Of a stretch of 33,137 bases of DNA, positions 25,101 through 32,827 are shown piece by piece. Below the pieces are notes generated by a model, which had not been told where the DNA came from, made no database searches, and saw only the letters and a list, made by a program, of their open reading frames with translations. How positions within the stretch are numbered: position 1 is the stretch's first letter; every line of letters begins with the position of its first letter. A program made the translations under genes and the position numbers. The stretch is from an uncultured Rhodospirillales bacterium (GTDB taxonomy: Bacteria; Pseudomonadota; Alphaproteobacteria; Acetobacterales; Acetobacteraceae): assembly GCA_903845065.1 (NCBI GenBank), contig CAIMWH010000279.1, forward strand, positions 1-33,137, in the 5' to 3' direction.

Positions 25101-25859
25101 CTACCCCAGGCGTGACGCAATATCGCTGCCAAGTGCGGTGAAGCCGAAGCACTGGCGCACATTGTAGAGCGTTGCCTCCCAGCAGAACGAGGGCGAGGTG
25201 GTAGCGCTGCAATCCTCCAGCAGGATGGTGTCATAGCCGAGGAAATTCGCGTCCATCAGCGTCGCCAGTACGCACTGGTCGGCGTTCACGCCGGCGAACA
25301 GTATCGTGGTGATCTTGAGGTTGCGCAGGATGCTGTCGAGCGGCGTGTCCCAGAAGCCCGACATGCGGAACTTGTCCACCCGCACGTCCTCCTCCGCCGG
25401 CACCAGCGCATCGATGATGGCGGCTCCCCAGCTATCCTTTTCCAGCACGCGGGACCCGGTTTCCGGCACCACATCGCCCAGCCCGACGCCCACGCCATCC
25501 GGCTTGTAGACGTGCTCGAGCGCCGGGGAGAGGTTCAGGCGATCCGGCCGGTTGCCCCAGTTCAACCACACCACCCGCGCCCCGCCCCGCCGCAGCACCG
25601 GCAACACCGCGTTCAAAGGCGCGATGGCCCGATGGGTGGGGCTCACATCCACATCGATCAGATCGAGCCAGCCGCCCCTGCTGCAGAAGTCGTTCTGCAT
25701 GTCGATCACCACCACGGCTGTCCGCGCCAGATCGATGGTGAGGTTCTGGTCGCGCGCCTGAAAACTCACCGGCTGCGGCGGCACCGCGGCCCGCGTGAGG
25801 TCCGCATGAACCTCATCGACGAGCCATCGGTTGTACGGTCCGCTGCCGAGATGGTGCAT
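25101..25859 (-). CDS. Isochorismatase-family amidohydrolase, RutB-like
   Basis: This 252-residue cysteine hydrolase has the catalytic triad Asp53 (VVVIDMQNDF), Lys163 (VDKFRMSGFW) and Cys196 (GVNADQCVLATLMDA), with spacing almost equal to E. coli RutB. The shared blocks GGWLDL, KDSW, SGFWDTPLDSILRN and ALYN-like TLYNVRQCFGF make RutB (ureidoacrylate amidohydrolase) the closest match I recognise. N-carbamoylsarcosine amidase belongs to the same superfamily and is an alternative. Either way the likely reaction is cleavage of a carbamoyl or amide group with release of ammonia. No other rut gene is in the window. An N-terminal extension of about 30 residues precedes the core. It is divergent from the CocE-like gene across 130 bases. 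Confidence 0.88.
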   Translation of the reverse strand: MHHLGSGPYNRWLVDEVHADLTRAAVPPQPVSFQARDQNLTIDLARTAVVVIDMQNDFCSRGGWLDLIDVDVSPTHRAIAPLNAVLPVLRRGGARVVWLNWGNRPDRLNLSPALEHVYKPDGVGVGLGDVVPETGSRVLEKDSWGAAIIDALVPAEEDVRVDKFRMSGFWDTPLDSILRNLKITTILFAGVNADQCVLATLMDANFLGYDTILLEDCSATTSPSFCWEATLYNVRQCFGFTALGSDIASRLG

Positions 25860-25885
25860 GGAGGGGCTCCTGGGTTGCCGTTATT

Positions 25886-25980
25886 TTGCGCAAGCTGTTG
25901 TGTTCTGCAAAGACATTGTGCAGCACTCCCGGTGGTTGCGGAACGTCATCGGCCTCGAATAGCATGCACATCTTCGTGCA
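25886..25980. promoter_or_regulatory. Cluster of dyad elements in the divergent amidase/CocE spacer
   Basis: Three symmetric elements occur in the 130-base spacer: TTGCGCAA (25886-25893); CTGCA (25905-25909) facing TGCAG (25919-25923); and TGCAC (25965-25969) facing GTGCA (25976-25980). The last two resemble each other (TGCA, eight or nine bases, then TGCAG) and may be two binding sites of one regulator. The third also could fold as a hairpin just before the CocE ribosome site. Confidence 0.35.
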
Positions 25981-25989
25981 GGAGCCGGC

Positions 25990-27603
25990 ATGGGCGTTAC
26001 ACGTGAAACAGTCGCCATGCTGACGTCCGACGGCGTTCGCCTCGATGCCGATGTCTGGCGCCCCGCTGCCGGCGGCCCGCATCCGGTGCTGTTGATGCGG
26101 CAACCCTATGGGCGCGCCATCGCCTCTACCGTGGTCTACGCCCATCCCGCCTGGTATGCCGCGCGCGGCTACATCGTGGTGATCCAGGATGTGCGTGGCC
26201 GCGGCACCTCCGAGGGCGATTTCCGCCTCTGCGAAGCCGAGAAGCGCGACGGTGGCGAGGCCGTCACCTGGGCCGCCGCCCTGCCGGACAGCAACGGCAA
26301 GGTTGGCATGTATGGCTTCTCCTACCAGGGGATGACCCAGCTATTCGCCGCCGCCGCCCGCCCACCCGCGCTCAAGGCGATTGCCCCGGCGATGACGGCC
26401 TGGAACCTGCGCGAGGATTTCTCCCACGAAGGCGGCGCCTTCCGCCTGCAATCCGGCCTCGGCTGGGGCTGCCAGCTCGCGCTCGAAACCGCTCGCCGCA
26501 ATGGTGATGCCGCCGCCCACCAGGCCATCTACGCCGCCAGCCGTGCCGTGCCGCTCAACGCCGAGATCCCCTGCCGGCCGCCGATTTCCGCCATCCTCGG
26601 CACCCATGGCCACTATCTGGACTGGCTGACCGAACCACCGGACTCCCCCTACTGGGCCGCGGTTTCCCCCGCCGCCGCTGGCCCGATCGACATCCCGGCG
26701 CTGCATATCGGCGGCTGGTACGATCCGCTTCTGCGCGGCACCCTGGCCTGCCACCGCGCCCTTTCCGCCGGCACCGCCCTGCAACGCCTCATCATCGGCC
26801 CCTGGGTTCACATCCCCTGGAGCCGCCACGTCGGCGCGCGCGATTTCGGCCCCGAAGCGGCCAGCGACATCGACGAGCAGCAAATCGCCTGGTACGACCA
26901 CTGGCTCAAAGGCGCCCCGCTCGCCCCGGAACCGCCAGTACGGCTGTTCGAACTCAACGGCGGATGGCGTGGCTTCGAGAGCTTCCCGCCCCGCCGCGGC
27001 GCCTGGAGCCTCGCCAGCACCGGCCGCGCCGCGATGACCGAGATGGACGGCCAACTTGCCTCGGCCGCGCGCGATACCGCGCCCCCGGGCGCCGATGTGT
27101 TCGTCTACGATCCCTGGCGCCCTACCCCCTCCATTGGCGGCCACGCCGGCCATCCCGCCGGTCCGCTCGACCGCACCCACGCCGACGCCCGCAGCGATGT
27201 GCTCACCTTCACCACCGAACCCCTCGAAACCGAACTCTCGCTCGCCGGCGAGGTGGCGGCCCGGCTCGCCATCACCGCGGATGCGCCGAGTTTCGACGTC
27301 CACGCCATCCTCTCCGAACTCCCCGCCGGGGGCGGCGCCTATGAACTGACCAGCGGCCACCGGCGTCTCGACACGCCGCCCAACCGCCCCGTTATCGTGT
27401 CCCTGCGCGCCATCTGCGCCCGCATTCCCGCCGGCAGCCGTCTGCGCCTGTCCATCGCCGCCGGAGATTTCCCCGCATTTGCGGTGAATTCCGGCGCCGG
27501 CAAGCCGCCCGCCGAGGAGCGCCTGATCGACCAACACATCATCACCCTCACGTTGCGCCACGGCGCGGGCAGCGGCACCGTGTTGGTGCTGCCGTTGGCA
27601 TGA
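25990..27603 (+). CDS. CocE/NonD family hydrolase
   Basis: This 537-residue alpha/beta hydrolase of the X-Pro dipeptidyl-peptidase S15/cocaine-esterase type has an N-terminal hydrolase core and a C-terminal jelly-roll domain (from about residue 330, beta-rich, ending in HIITLTLRHGAGSG). The catalytic triad is Ser111 in YGFSYQGM, Asp245 in GGWYDPLLRG and His274 in GPWVHIPW. Relatives cleave esters, acylated amides or lactam-like bonds. The ATG at 25990 has GGAG upstream. No signal peptide is seen, so the enzyme is probably cytoplasmic. It begins a plus-strand operon with the ABC ATPase, permease, FAD oxidase and creatininase-type genes, implying a role in processing the imported substrate. Confidence 0.92.
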   Translation: MGVTRETVAMLTSDGVRLDADVWRPAAGGPHPVLLMRQPYGRAIASTVVYAHPAWYAARGYIVVIQDVRGRGTSEGDFRLCEAEKRDGGEAVTWAAALPDSNGKVGMYGFSYQGMTQLFAAAARPPALKAIAPAMTAWNLREDFSHEGGAFRLQSGLGWGCQLALETARRNGDAAAHQAIYAASRAVPLNAEIPCRPPISAILGTHGHYLDWLTEPPDSPYWAAVSPAAAGPIDIPALHIGGWYDPLLRGTLACHRALSAGTALQRLIIGPWVHIPWSRHVGARDFGPEAASDIDEQQIAWYDHWLKGAPLAPEPPVRLFELNGGWRGFESFPPRRGAWSLASTGRAAMTEMDGQLASAARDTAPPGADVFVYDPWRPTPSIGGHAGHPAGPLDRTHADARSDVLTFTTEPLETELSLAGEVAARLAITADAPSFDVHAILSELPAGGGAYELTSGHRRLDTPPNRPVIVSLRAICARIPAGSRLRLSIAAGDFPAFAVNSGAGKPPAEERLIDQHIITLTLRHGAGSGTVLVLPLA

Positions 27604-27625
27604 AGGGTGCAAGGCTCGCGCATGC

Positions 27626-28408
27626 ATGAGAGACTTCGGCATGCTTGAGCAGTCACCTCCCCTCGTCTCCCTTCGCGGCGTCGAGAAGCGCTTCTCGAAC
27701 GGCACGGTGGCCCTGCGCGGGCTGGACCTCGATTTGCGTCGTGGCGGCTTCGTCTCCCTGCTCGGCCCCTCCGGCTGCGGAAAGTCCACCGCGCTGCGCC
27801 TCATCGCTGGCCTCGGCGCCCCTTCCGCCGGGCGGGTGGACTGGGGCAGCGCCCAGCCACCGCTGAGCTTCGTGTTCCAGGAACCCACGTTGATGCCCTG
27901 GCGCAGCGTGGCCGGCAATGTGCGGCTCCCGCTGCAGATGCAGGGCATGTCCAAGGCCAACGCGATGCCGCTGGTGATGAAGGCGCTCGCCGGCGTCGGG
28001 CTTGCCGGCTTCGAGAAGCACTATCCGCGCCAGCTTTCCGGCGGCATGAAGATGCGTGTTTCCATCGCCCGTGCCCTGGTCACCCGCCCGGCGCTGCTGC
28101 TGATGGACGAACCCTTCGCCGCACTGGATGAAATCACCCGCTCCCGACTCAATGACGATATCCTCGCGCTGTGGGCGGCGCAGGGGCTTACCGTCGCCTT
28201 CGTCACCCACTCGGTATTCGAGAGCGTGTTCCTATCCGACCGCATCCTGGTGATGGCCGCCCGCCCCGGTCGCGTGGTGGCTGATATCGCTATCGACGCG
28301 CCCTACCCGCGGGACGACTCCTTCCGCAATTCCGACGCCTACGCCCATTACTGCCGCATCGTCTCGGCGGCCCTGAAGGAGGCCATGGCGGCGCATGACA
28401 CGATCTAG
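27626..28408 (+). CDS. ABC transporter ATP-binding protein (SsuB/TauB type)
   Basis: This 260-residue ATPase powers an importer of the nitrate/sulfonate/taurine/THI5 class. Walker A GPSGCGKST is at residues 47-55, the Q-loop reads VFQEPTLMPWRSV, the signature is LSGGMKMR, Walker B LLLMDEPFAALDE, and the switch His is in THSVFES. The EPTLMPW Q-loop is characteristic of this importer class. The start may be the ATG at 27626 or the one at 27641; neither has a strong ribosome site. It lies 22 bases after the CocE-like gene and overlaps the permease gene by 14 bases. It presumably serves the binding protein encoded at 22423-23415. Confidence 0.94.
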   Translation: MRDFGMLEQSPPLVSLRGVEKRFSNGTVALRGLDLDLRRGGFVSLLGPSGCGKSTALRLIAGLGAPSAGRVDWGSAQPPLSFVFQEPTLMPWRSVAGNVRLPLQMQGMSKANAMPLVMKALAGVGLAGFEKHYPRQLSGGMKMRVSIARALVTRPALLLMDEPFAALDEITRSRLNDDILALWAAQGLTVAFVTHSVFESVFLSDRILVMAARPGRVVADIAIDAPYPRDDSFRNSDAYAHYCRIVSAALKEAMAAHDTI

Positions 28409-29183
28409 GCTCCTCGCCATCCTCCTGCCGCTGGCGTTCGGCGTGTTCGTGCTGGGCGGCTGGGAGTTCCTGGTGCGGGCCGCCGGTATCCCGGTCTATG
28501 TGCTGCCAGGCCCGCTCACGATTGCCGCCAAGTTGGTGGAGGACTGGGCGTCGCTGGCGGAATCGCTGCTGGTGACCCTGCGCATCACCGGCTTGGCGCT
28601 TGCCGCGGCGGTAATCGGCGGGGGCGGGCTGGCGATTCTGTTCGCCCAGTCCAAATGGATCGAGGCGAGCCTGTTCCCGTACGCCGTCATCCTCCAGGTG
28701 ACCCCTATCGTCGCCATCGCGCCGTTGATCCTGATCTATGTGCGGGACACCGAGATGGCGCTGTTGATCTGTGCCTGGCTGGTGGCGTTCTTCCCCATCC
28801 TGTCCAACACGACGCTGGGGCTGAACTCGGTCGACCACAATTTCGTCGACCTGATGCAGCTCTACCGCGCCAAACGCTGGCAGATCCTGTGGTACCTCCG
28901 CCTGCCCGGCGCCATGCCCTACTTCCTCGGCGGCCTGCGCATCGCCGGCGGGCTCAGCCTGATCGGCGCGGTAGTTGCCGAATTCACCGCCGGGACCGCG
29001 GCCGGTGGTTCCGGGCTCGCCTATCGCATCCTCGAAAGCAGCTACCGCCTGGATATTCCGCGCATGTACGCGGCTCTGGTGCTGCTTTCGGCCACCGGTA
29101 TTCTCATCTTTGGCGTATTTGCCGCCTTGTCCTGGCTGGTGCTGCATCGCTGGCACGAAAGTGCCACGCGACGCGAACAATGA
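28395..29183 (+). CDS. ABC transporter permease (SsuC/TauC type)
   Basis: This 262-residue inner-membrane subunit has about six hydrophobic segments. Its conserved cytoplasmic coupling region reads LMQLYRAKRWQILWYLRLPGAMPYFLGGLRIAGGLSLIGAVVAEF, and the N-terminal part GGWEFLVRAAGIPVYVLPGP is typical of sulfonate/nitrate/THI5-class permeases. It would form a homodimer with two copies of the ATPase encoded just upstream, whose gene it overlaps by 14 bases. No binding-protein gene lies in this operon, which points to the one at 22423 as partner. Confidence 0.94.
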   Translation: MTRSRLLAILLPLAFGVFVLGGWEFLVRAAGIPVYVLPGPLTIAAKLVEDWASLAESLLVTLRITGLALAAAVIGGGGLAILFAQSKWIEASLFPYAVILQVTPIVAIAPLILIYVRDTEMALLICAWLVAFFPILSNTTLGLNSVDHNFVDLMQLYRAKRWQILWYLRLPGAMPYFLGGLRIAGGLSLIGAVVAEFTAGTAAGGSGLAYRILESSYRLDIPRMYAALVLLSATGILIFGVFAALSWLVLHRWHESATRREQ

Positions 29184-29193
29184 AAGCCGCCGC

Positions 29194-30540
29194 ATGACCG
29201 ACTGGACCGCCTTCGCCGCCGCCCTCGGCGACATCCCCGTCATCACCGAGCGCGCTCTGGTGCGGCAGAAAAGCCGCGATTTCTTCTGGTACTCCCCCAT
29301 CCTCAAGGAGCAGCTCAACCGCAAATCCGCCGACATCGTGGTCTGCCCGCGTGACGAGGCCGAGGTGATCGCCACCGTCGCCCTCTGCGCCCGCCATCGC
29401 GTTCCTCTCACGGTGCGTGGCGGCGGCACCGGCAACTACGGCCAGGCGGTGCCGCTGAACGGCGGCGTGGTGATGGACATGATGGCGCTCGACCGCATCA
29501 TCGCGCTGGAGGATGGCGCGCTGACCGTGGAAGCCGGCCGCAAACTCATCGATATCGACACCGCGACGCGCCCGATGGGGTGGGAACTGCGGATGCACCC
29601 CTCCACCAAGCGTACCGCCACCATCGGCGGCTTCATTGGTGGCGGCAGCGGGGGCGTCGGCTCTATCACCTATGGCGGCCTGCGCGAGCGGGGCAATGTG
29701 CTTTCCGCTCGGGTGATTTCCTGCGAGGAAACGCCCCGCATCGTCACCCTGCGCGGGGACGAGGTGGCGGCGGTGAACCACGCCTATGGTACAACCGGCA
29801 TCATCACCCAACTCACCATCGGCATGGCGCCGGTGCAGCCGTTCATCGATATCCTTATCACGTTTGACGACTTCATGGATGCTGCCCGATGCGGCCTTAC
29901 TCTCGCCACTGCGGAGGGCATAGTCAAAAAACTCGTTACGGTCGTTGCCGATCCAGTGCCCCAAAGTTTCCGCGGCCTGAATGTCCCTCGAGGTAAAAGC
30001 GTCGTCCTCGCCATGATCGCACGCCAATCGCTGACCGCATTTGGCGACGTGATCCGGATCGCCGGAGGCACTGAAATTATGGCGCAGGACGCCGTTTGGG
30101 CCGAAACCACGCCGGACGCGACGCCGCTCTACGAATACACCTGGAACCACACCACCCTGCACATGCTGCGCGGCGACAAGGGCGTGACCTATCTGCAATG
30201 CCTCTTCCCGCCCGATCGCGGCCTCGATCTCGTCGCCAAGATCAATGCGGACCTTGAGGGGGAACTCATGCAGCACCTCGAATTCCAGCGCAGTGGCGGC
30301 CGCGTGGTCTACAGCGCGCTGCCGGTGATCCGCTACACCACGCCCGAGCGCCTCACCGCCATCGTCGCCCACCACGAGGACAACGGCATCCTTATCGCCA
30401 ACCCGCATTTCTACACGTTGGAGGATGGCGCCGGTCACAAGCGCGTCGGCGCCGACCAGCCGGCCATGAAGGCCCGGATGGACCCGCATGCGTTGCTCAA
30501 TCCGGGCAAGATGCGCACGTACCAAGCCAAGGAGGCCTGA
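29194..30540 (+). CDS. FAD-linked oxidase (VAO/PCMH flavoprotein family)
   Basis: This 448-residue oxidase or dehydrogenase is of the vanillyl-alcohol-oxidase family. The N-terminal FAD domain shows VVCPRDEAEVIATVALCARH, the pyrophosphate loop RGGGTGNYGQAVPLNGG, and STKRTATIGGFIGGGSGG. The C-terminal substrate domain ends with the family-typical DPHALLNPGKM. The substrate is unknown. I chose the ATG at 29194, ten bases after the permease stop; an upstream frame overlaps the permease. Residues about 230-305 (29881-30110) use many A/T-ending and rare codons (CGA, ATA, AAA, ACT, CCT) unlike the rest of the gene, yet the frame is intact. It is followed two bases later by the creatininase-type gene. 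Confidence 0.9.
   Translation: MTDWTAFAAALGDIPVITERALVRQKSRDFFWYSPILKEQLNRKSADIVVCPRDEAEVIATVALCARHRVPLTVRGGGTGNYGQAVPLNGGVVMDMMALDRIIALEDGALTVEAGRKLIDIDTATRPMGWELRMHPSTKRTATIGGFIGGGSGGVGSITYGGLRERGNVLSARVISCEETPRIVTLRGDEVAAVNHAYGTTGIITQLTIGMAPVQPFIDILITFDDFMDAARCGLTLATAEGIVKKLVTVVADPVPQSFRGLNVPRGKSVVLAMIARQSLTAFGDVIRIAGGTEIMAQDAVWAETTPDATPLYEYTWNHTTLHMLRGDKGVTYLQCLFPPDRGLDLVAKINADLEGELMQHLEFQRSGGRVVYSALPVIRYTTPERLTAIVAHHEDNGILIANPHFYTLEDGAGHKRVGADQPAMKARMDPHALLNPGKMRTYQAKEA
30529..30535 (+). promoter_or_regulatory. Strong ribosome binding site for the GTG-started creatininase-type gene
   Basis: AAGGAGG lies inside the last codons of the FAD-oxidase gene, seven bases before GTG at 30543. It supports the GTG start and suggests coupled translation, since the upstream stop (30538-30540) falls between the site and the start. 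Confidence 0.7.
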
Positions 30541-30542
30541 CG

Positions 30543-31340
30543 GTGGCCCGTTGTTGGCGTGATCTGCCGTGGACCGCGTTCCAGGGGCTCGATCCTGAAG
30601 CCACCGTCGCCATCCTCCCCGTGGGGGCGATCGAGCAGCATGGGCCGCATTTGCCGGTGGGCGTTGACGCGTTCATCAACGAGGGCGCCGTCACCGCCGC
30701 GATGCCGCTGATGCCGGACAGCGTGCTGGTGCTTCCCATCGCGCAGGTTGGCAAATCCAACGAACATGTGGCTTTCCCCGGTACCCTGACCCATTCGGCC
30801 GAAACCCTCACCCGCATCTGGACCGAACTCGGCGAGGCCGTCGCGCGCGCCGGTATCCGCAAGTTCGTCATGTTGAACTCGCACGGTGGGCAGCCCCAGA
30901 TCATGGACATCGTGGCGCGGGACCTGCGGGTGCGGCTGGGGATGTTCGCCGTCGCCGCGAACCTGTCCGGACTGAGCACCGCGCGCGGCTTGTTCACCGA
31001 CCTCGAATCCCGCCATGGCATCCACGGTGGCTCATCGGAAACCTCGCAGATGCTGGCGCTGCGGCCGGACCTCGTGCGCATGGAACACGCCGCCAACTTC
31101 GCCCCCAGCACCATCGGGCTGGAGGCCGAGTTTACCTATTTGCGCGCCGAGGGGCACGCGGTTGGCTTCGGTTGGCAAACCCAGGATCTTCATCCCGCCG
31201 GTGCCTGCGGCGATGCCACCGACGCCGATGCGGCACGCGGCGCCACCATCATTGCCTCCAAGGCGCGAGGCATCGCCAACCTCATCGCCGAGGTGGCCCG
31301 CTTTCCGCTTTCCCGCCTGGTGGCCGGCCCGCTCGGATAA
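30543..31340 (+). CDS. Creatininase family amidohydrolase
   Basis: This 265-residue metal-dependent hydrolase is of the creatininase family, whose members open cyclic amides (creatinine to creatine) or remove formyl groups. The family metal ligands are all visible: Glu31, His33 and Asp42 in VGAIEQHGPHLPVGVDAF, His114 in NSHGGQ, and Glu166 in HGGSSETS. The GTG start has an excellent AAGGAGG site. It is the last gene of the CocE/ABC/oxidase operon. Its true substrate need not be creatinine: no creatinase or sarcosine oxidase is nearby, and the family is broad. Its stop is two bases from the stop of the convergent MFS gene. Confidence 0.92.
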   Translation: MARCWRDLPWTAFQGLDPEATVAILPVGAIEQHGPHLPVGVDAFINEGAVTAAMPLMPDSVLVLPIAQVGKSNEHVAFPGTLTHSAETLTRIWTELGEAVARAGIRKFVMLNSHGGQPQIMDIVARDLRVRLGMFAVAANLSGLSTARGLFTDLESRHGIHGGSSETSQMLALRPDLVRMEHAANFAPSTIGLEAEFTYLRAEGHAVGFGWQTQDLHPAGACGDATDADAARGATIIASKARGIANLIAEVARFPLSRLVAGPLG

Positions 31341-31342
31341 GC

Positions 31343-32794
31343 CTACGTCCCGCGATGCCCGCTCAACTCGGTGGCCGCGGCCGGCGGCATGCGCATCGCC
31401 AGCGGGCAGGCGCAGATGGAGACGCAGGACACCACGATGAACGCGATAGAGAAATCGCTCATCATCGGCTCGGTATGCCCGGCCAGCATCATCGTCACGG
31501 TGAGGGATGCGGCGGCGGCCGAAACCCCCAGTGTCTGGGATATCTGCTGCATCGCCGCGTAGAAGCCGGTGGCCGCGCTCATCCGCTCGCGTGGCACATC
31601 GGCGTAGGCCAGGGCGTTGTAGGCTGTGAATTGGAGCGAACGGAAAAACCCGCCTGAAATCAGTACCGCGTAGATCAGGAAAATCGGCCAGCCTGGCCGG
31701 AAAAACGCGATCAGCGCGAGCAGGAAGGACGACAGCACCGCATTCCACACCAACGTGTCGCGGAACCCCAGCCGTCGCAGCGCTGCCGTGGCCGCCGGCT
31801 TCATGAACAACGCACCGAGTGAACTGGCGAAGGTGATCATGCCGCTCTGCGCCGGCGAGCGCCCGAAGGTGAGCTGGAGCATCATTGGCAGCAGGAATGG
31901 GATGGCCCCGATCCCCACCCGGAAAAACGTCCCCGCGATCACCGCCACGGCAAACGTGGGAATGCGGAGCAGTGACAAATCAATGATCGGGCGCGGCACC
32001 AGCCGCGTGTGCAGCACATACAACGCCCCGCCCACCAGCCCCACCGCGAGGAACGCAAGGCTCATCTCGCGCGGCACCACCCCGCGCCCAATGGTCTCCA
32101 GCCCGAACATCATCGACGCCAGCGCGACGCCGGAGATGGCAAACCCCCGCCAGTCGAACTTCGCGCCGGTCGACTCCCGCACATCGCTCACAAACAGGGT
32201 CACCAGCACGATGCCGAGCAGGCCAAAGGGGATGTTGATGTAGAAAATCAGCCGCCACGAGAAATAAGTGACGATGAAGCCGCCGAGCGGCGGCCCCAGC
32301 ACCGGGCCGAGCAGGGCCGGGGTGGATAGCCAGGCCATTGCCGCCACCAACTCGCTTTTCGGCACCGTGCGCAGCAGCACCAGCCGCCCCACCGGCACCA
32401 TCATGGCGCCGCCGAAGCCCTGCAAAACCCGCGAAATCACCAGGAACGGCAGTGAGTCGGCCGCGCCGCACAGCATGGAGCCCAGGGTGAACACCAGGAT
32501 CGCCGCACGAAATATGGTCCGCGTGCCGAAGCGGTCCGCCAGCCATCCGCTGCACGGGATAAACACCGCCAGGCTCAGCATGTAGGACGTCAGCGCCACG
32601 TTCATGTGCGTGGGTTCTTCGCCGAACGCCCGCGCCATCGTCGGCAGCGCCGTGGAAATCACGGTGCTGTCGAGGTTCTGCATGAACAGCGCACAGGCGA
32701 CGATCAGCGCCGTCAACCGCGTCCGCGGCGCCACCGACATGGGCGAAGCGGTCCGGCCGGGCGGGATGGTGGGTTCCTTCATCGAACACAGCAT
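31343..32794 (-). CDS. DHA2 family MFS drug exporter (EmrB/QacA type)
   Basis: This is the second 14-helix drug exporter type protein in the window, up to 483 residues. Helix 1 reads FMQNLDSTVISTALPTMAR, motif A GWLADRFGTRTIF, and motif C GPVLGPPLGGFI. The start is uncertain: ATGs at 32794, 32782 and 32740 are all in frame and none has a clear ribosome site; 32740 (MSVAPRTRL) would give a more usual short N-terminus. It lies 33 bases downstream of the quinone-oxidoreductase gene on the same strand. It may protect against, or export, an intermediate of the neighbouring catabolic genes, but that is inference from position. Confidence 0.92.
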   Translation of the reverse strand: MLCSMKEPTIPPGRTASPMSVAPRTRLTALIVACALFMQNLDSTVISTALPTMARAFGEEPTHMNVALTSYMLSLAVFIPCSGWLADRFGTRTIFRAAILVFTLGSMLCGAADSLPFLVISRVLQGFGGAMMVPVGRLVLLRTVPKSELVAAMAWLSTPALLGPVLGPPLGGFIVTYFSWRLIFYINIPFGLLGIVLVTLFVSDVRESTGAKFDWRGFAISGVALASMMFGLETIGRGVVPREMSLAFLAVGLVGGALYVLHTRLVPRPIIDLSLLRIPTFAVAVIAGTFFRVGIGAIPFLLPMMLQLTFGRSPAQSGMITFASSLGALFMKPAATAALRRLGFRDTLVWNAVLSSFLLALIAFFRPGWPIFLIYAVLISGGFFRSLQFTAYNALAYADVPRERMSAATGFYAAMQQISQTLGVSAAAASLTVTMMLAGHTEPMMSDFSIAFIVVSCVSICACPLAMRMPPAAATELSGHRGT

Positions 32795-32827
32795 CGCCGC
32801 CCGCGCGGCTCAGGAAAAGCCCAGCGG

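Noticed and set aside
26341-27960. 539-codon minus-strand open frame opposite the CocE-like and ABC ATPase genes
   Set aside because: It spans two plus-strand genes with intact catalytic motifs and shows no domain of its own.
22423-31340. A complete classical creatinine degradation pathway
   Set aside because: CodA-like, isochorismatase-family and creatininase-family members are all present, but there is no N-methylhydantoinase (HyuA/HyuB), creatinase or sarcosine oxidase gene in the window, so creatinine cannot be claimed as substrate.
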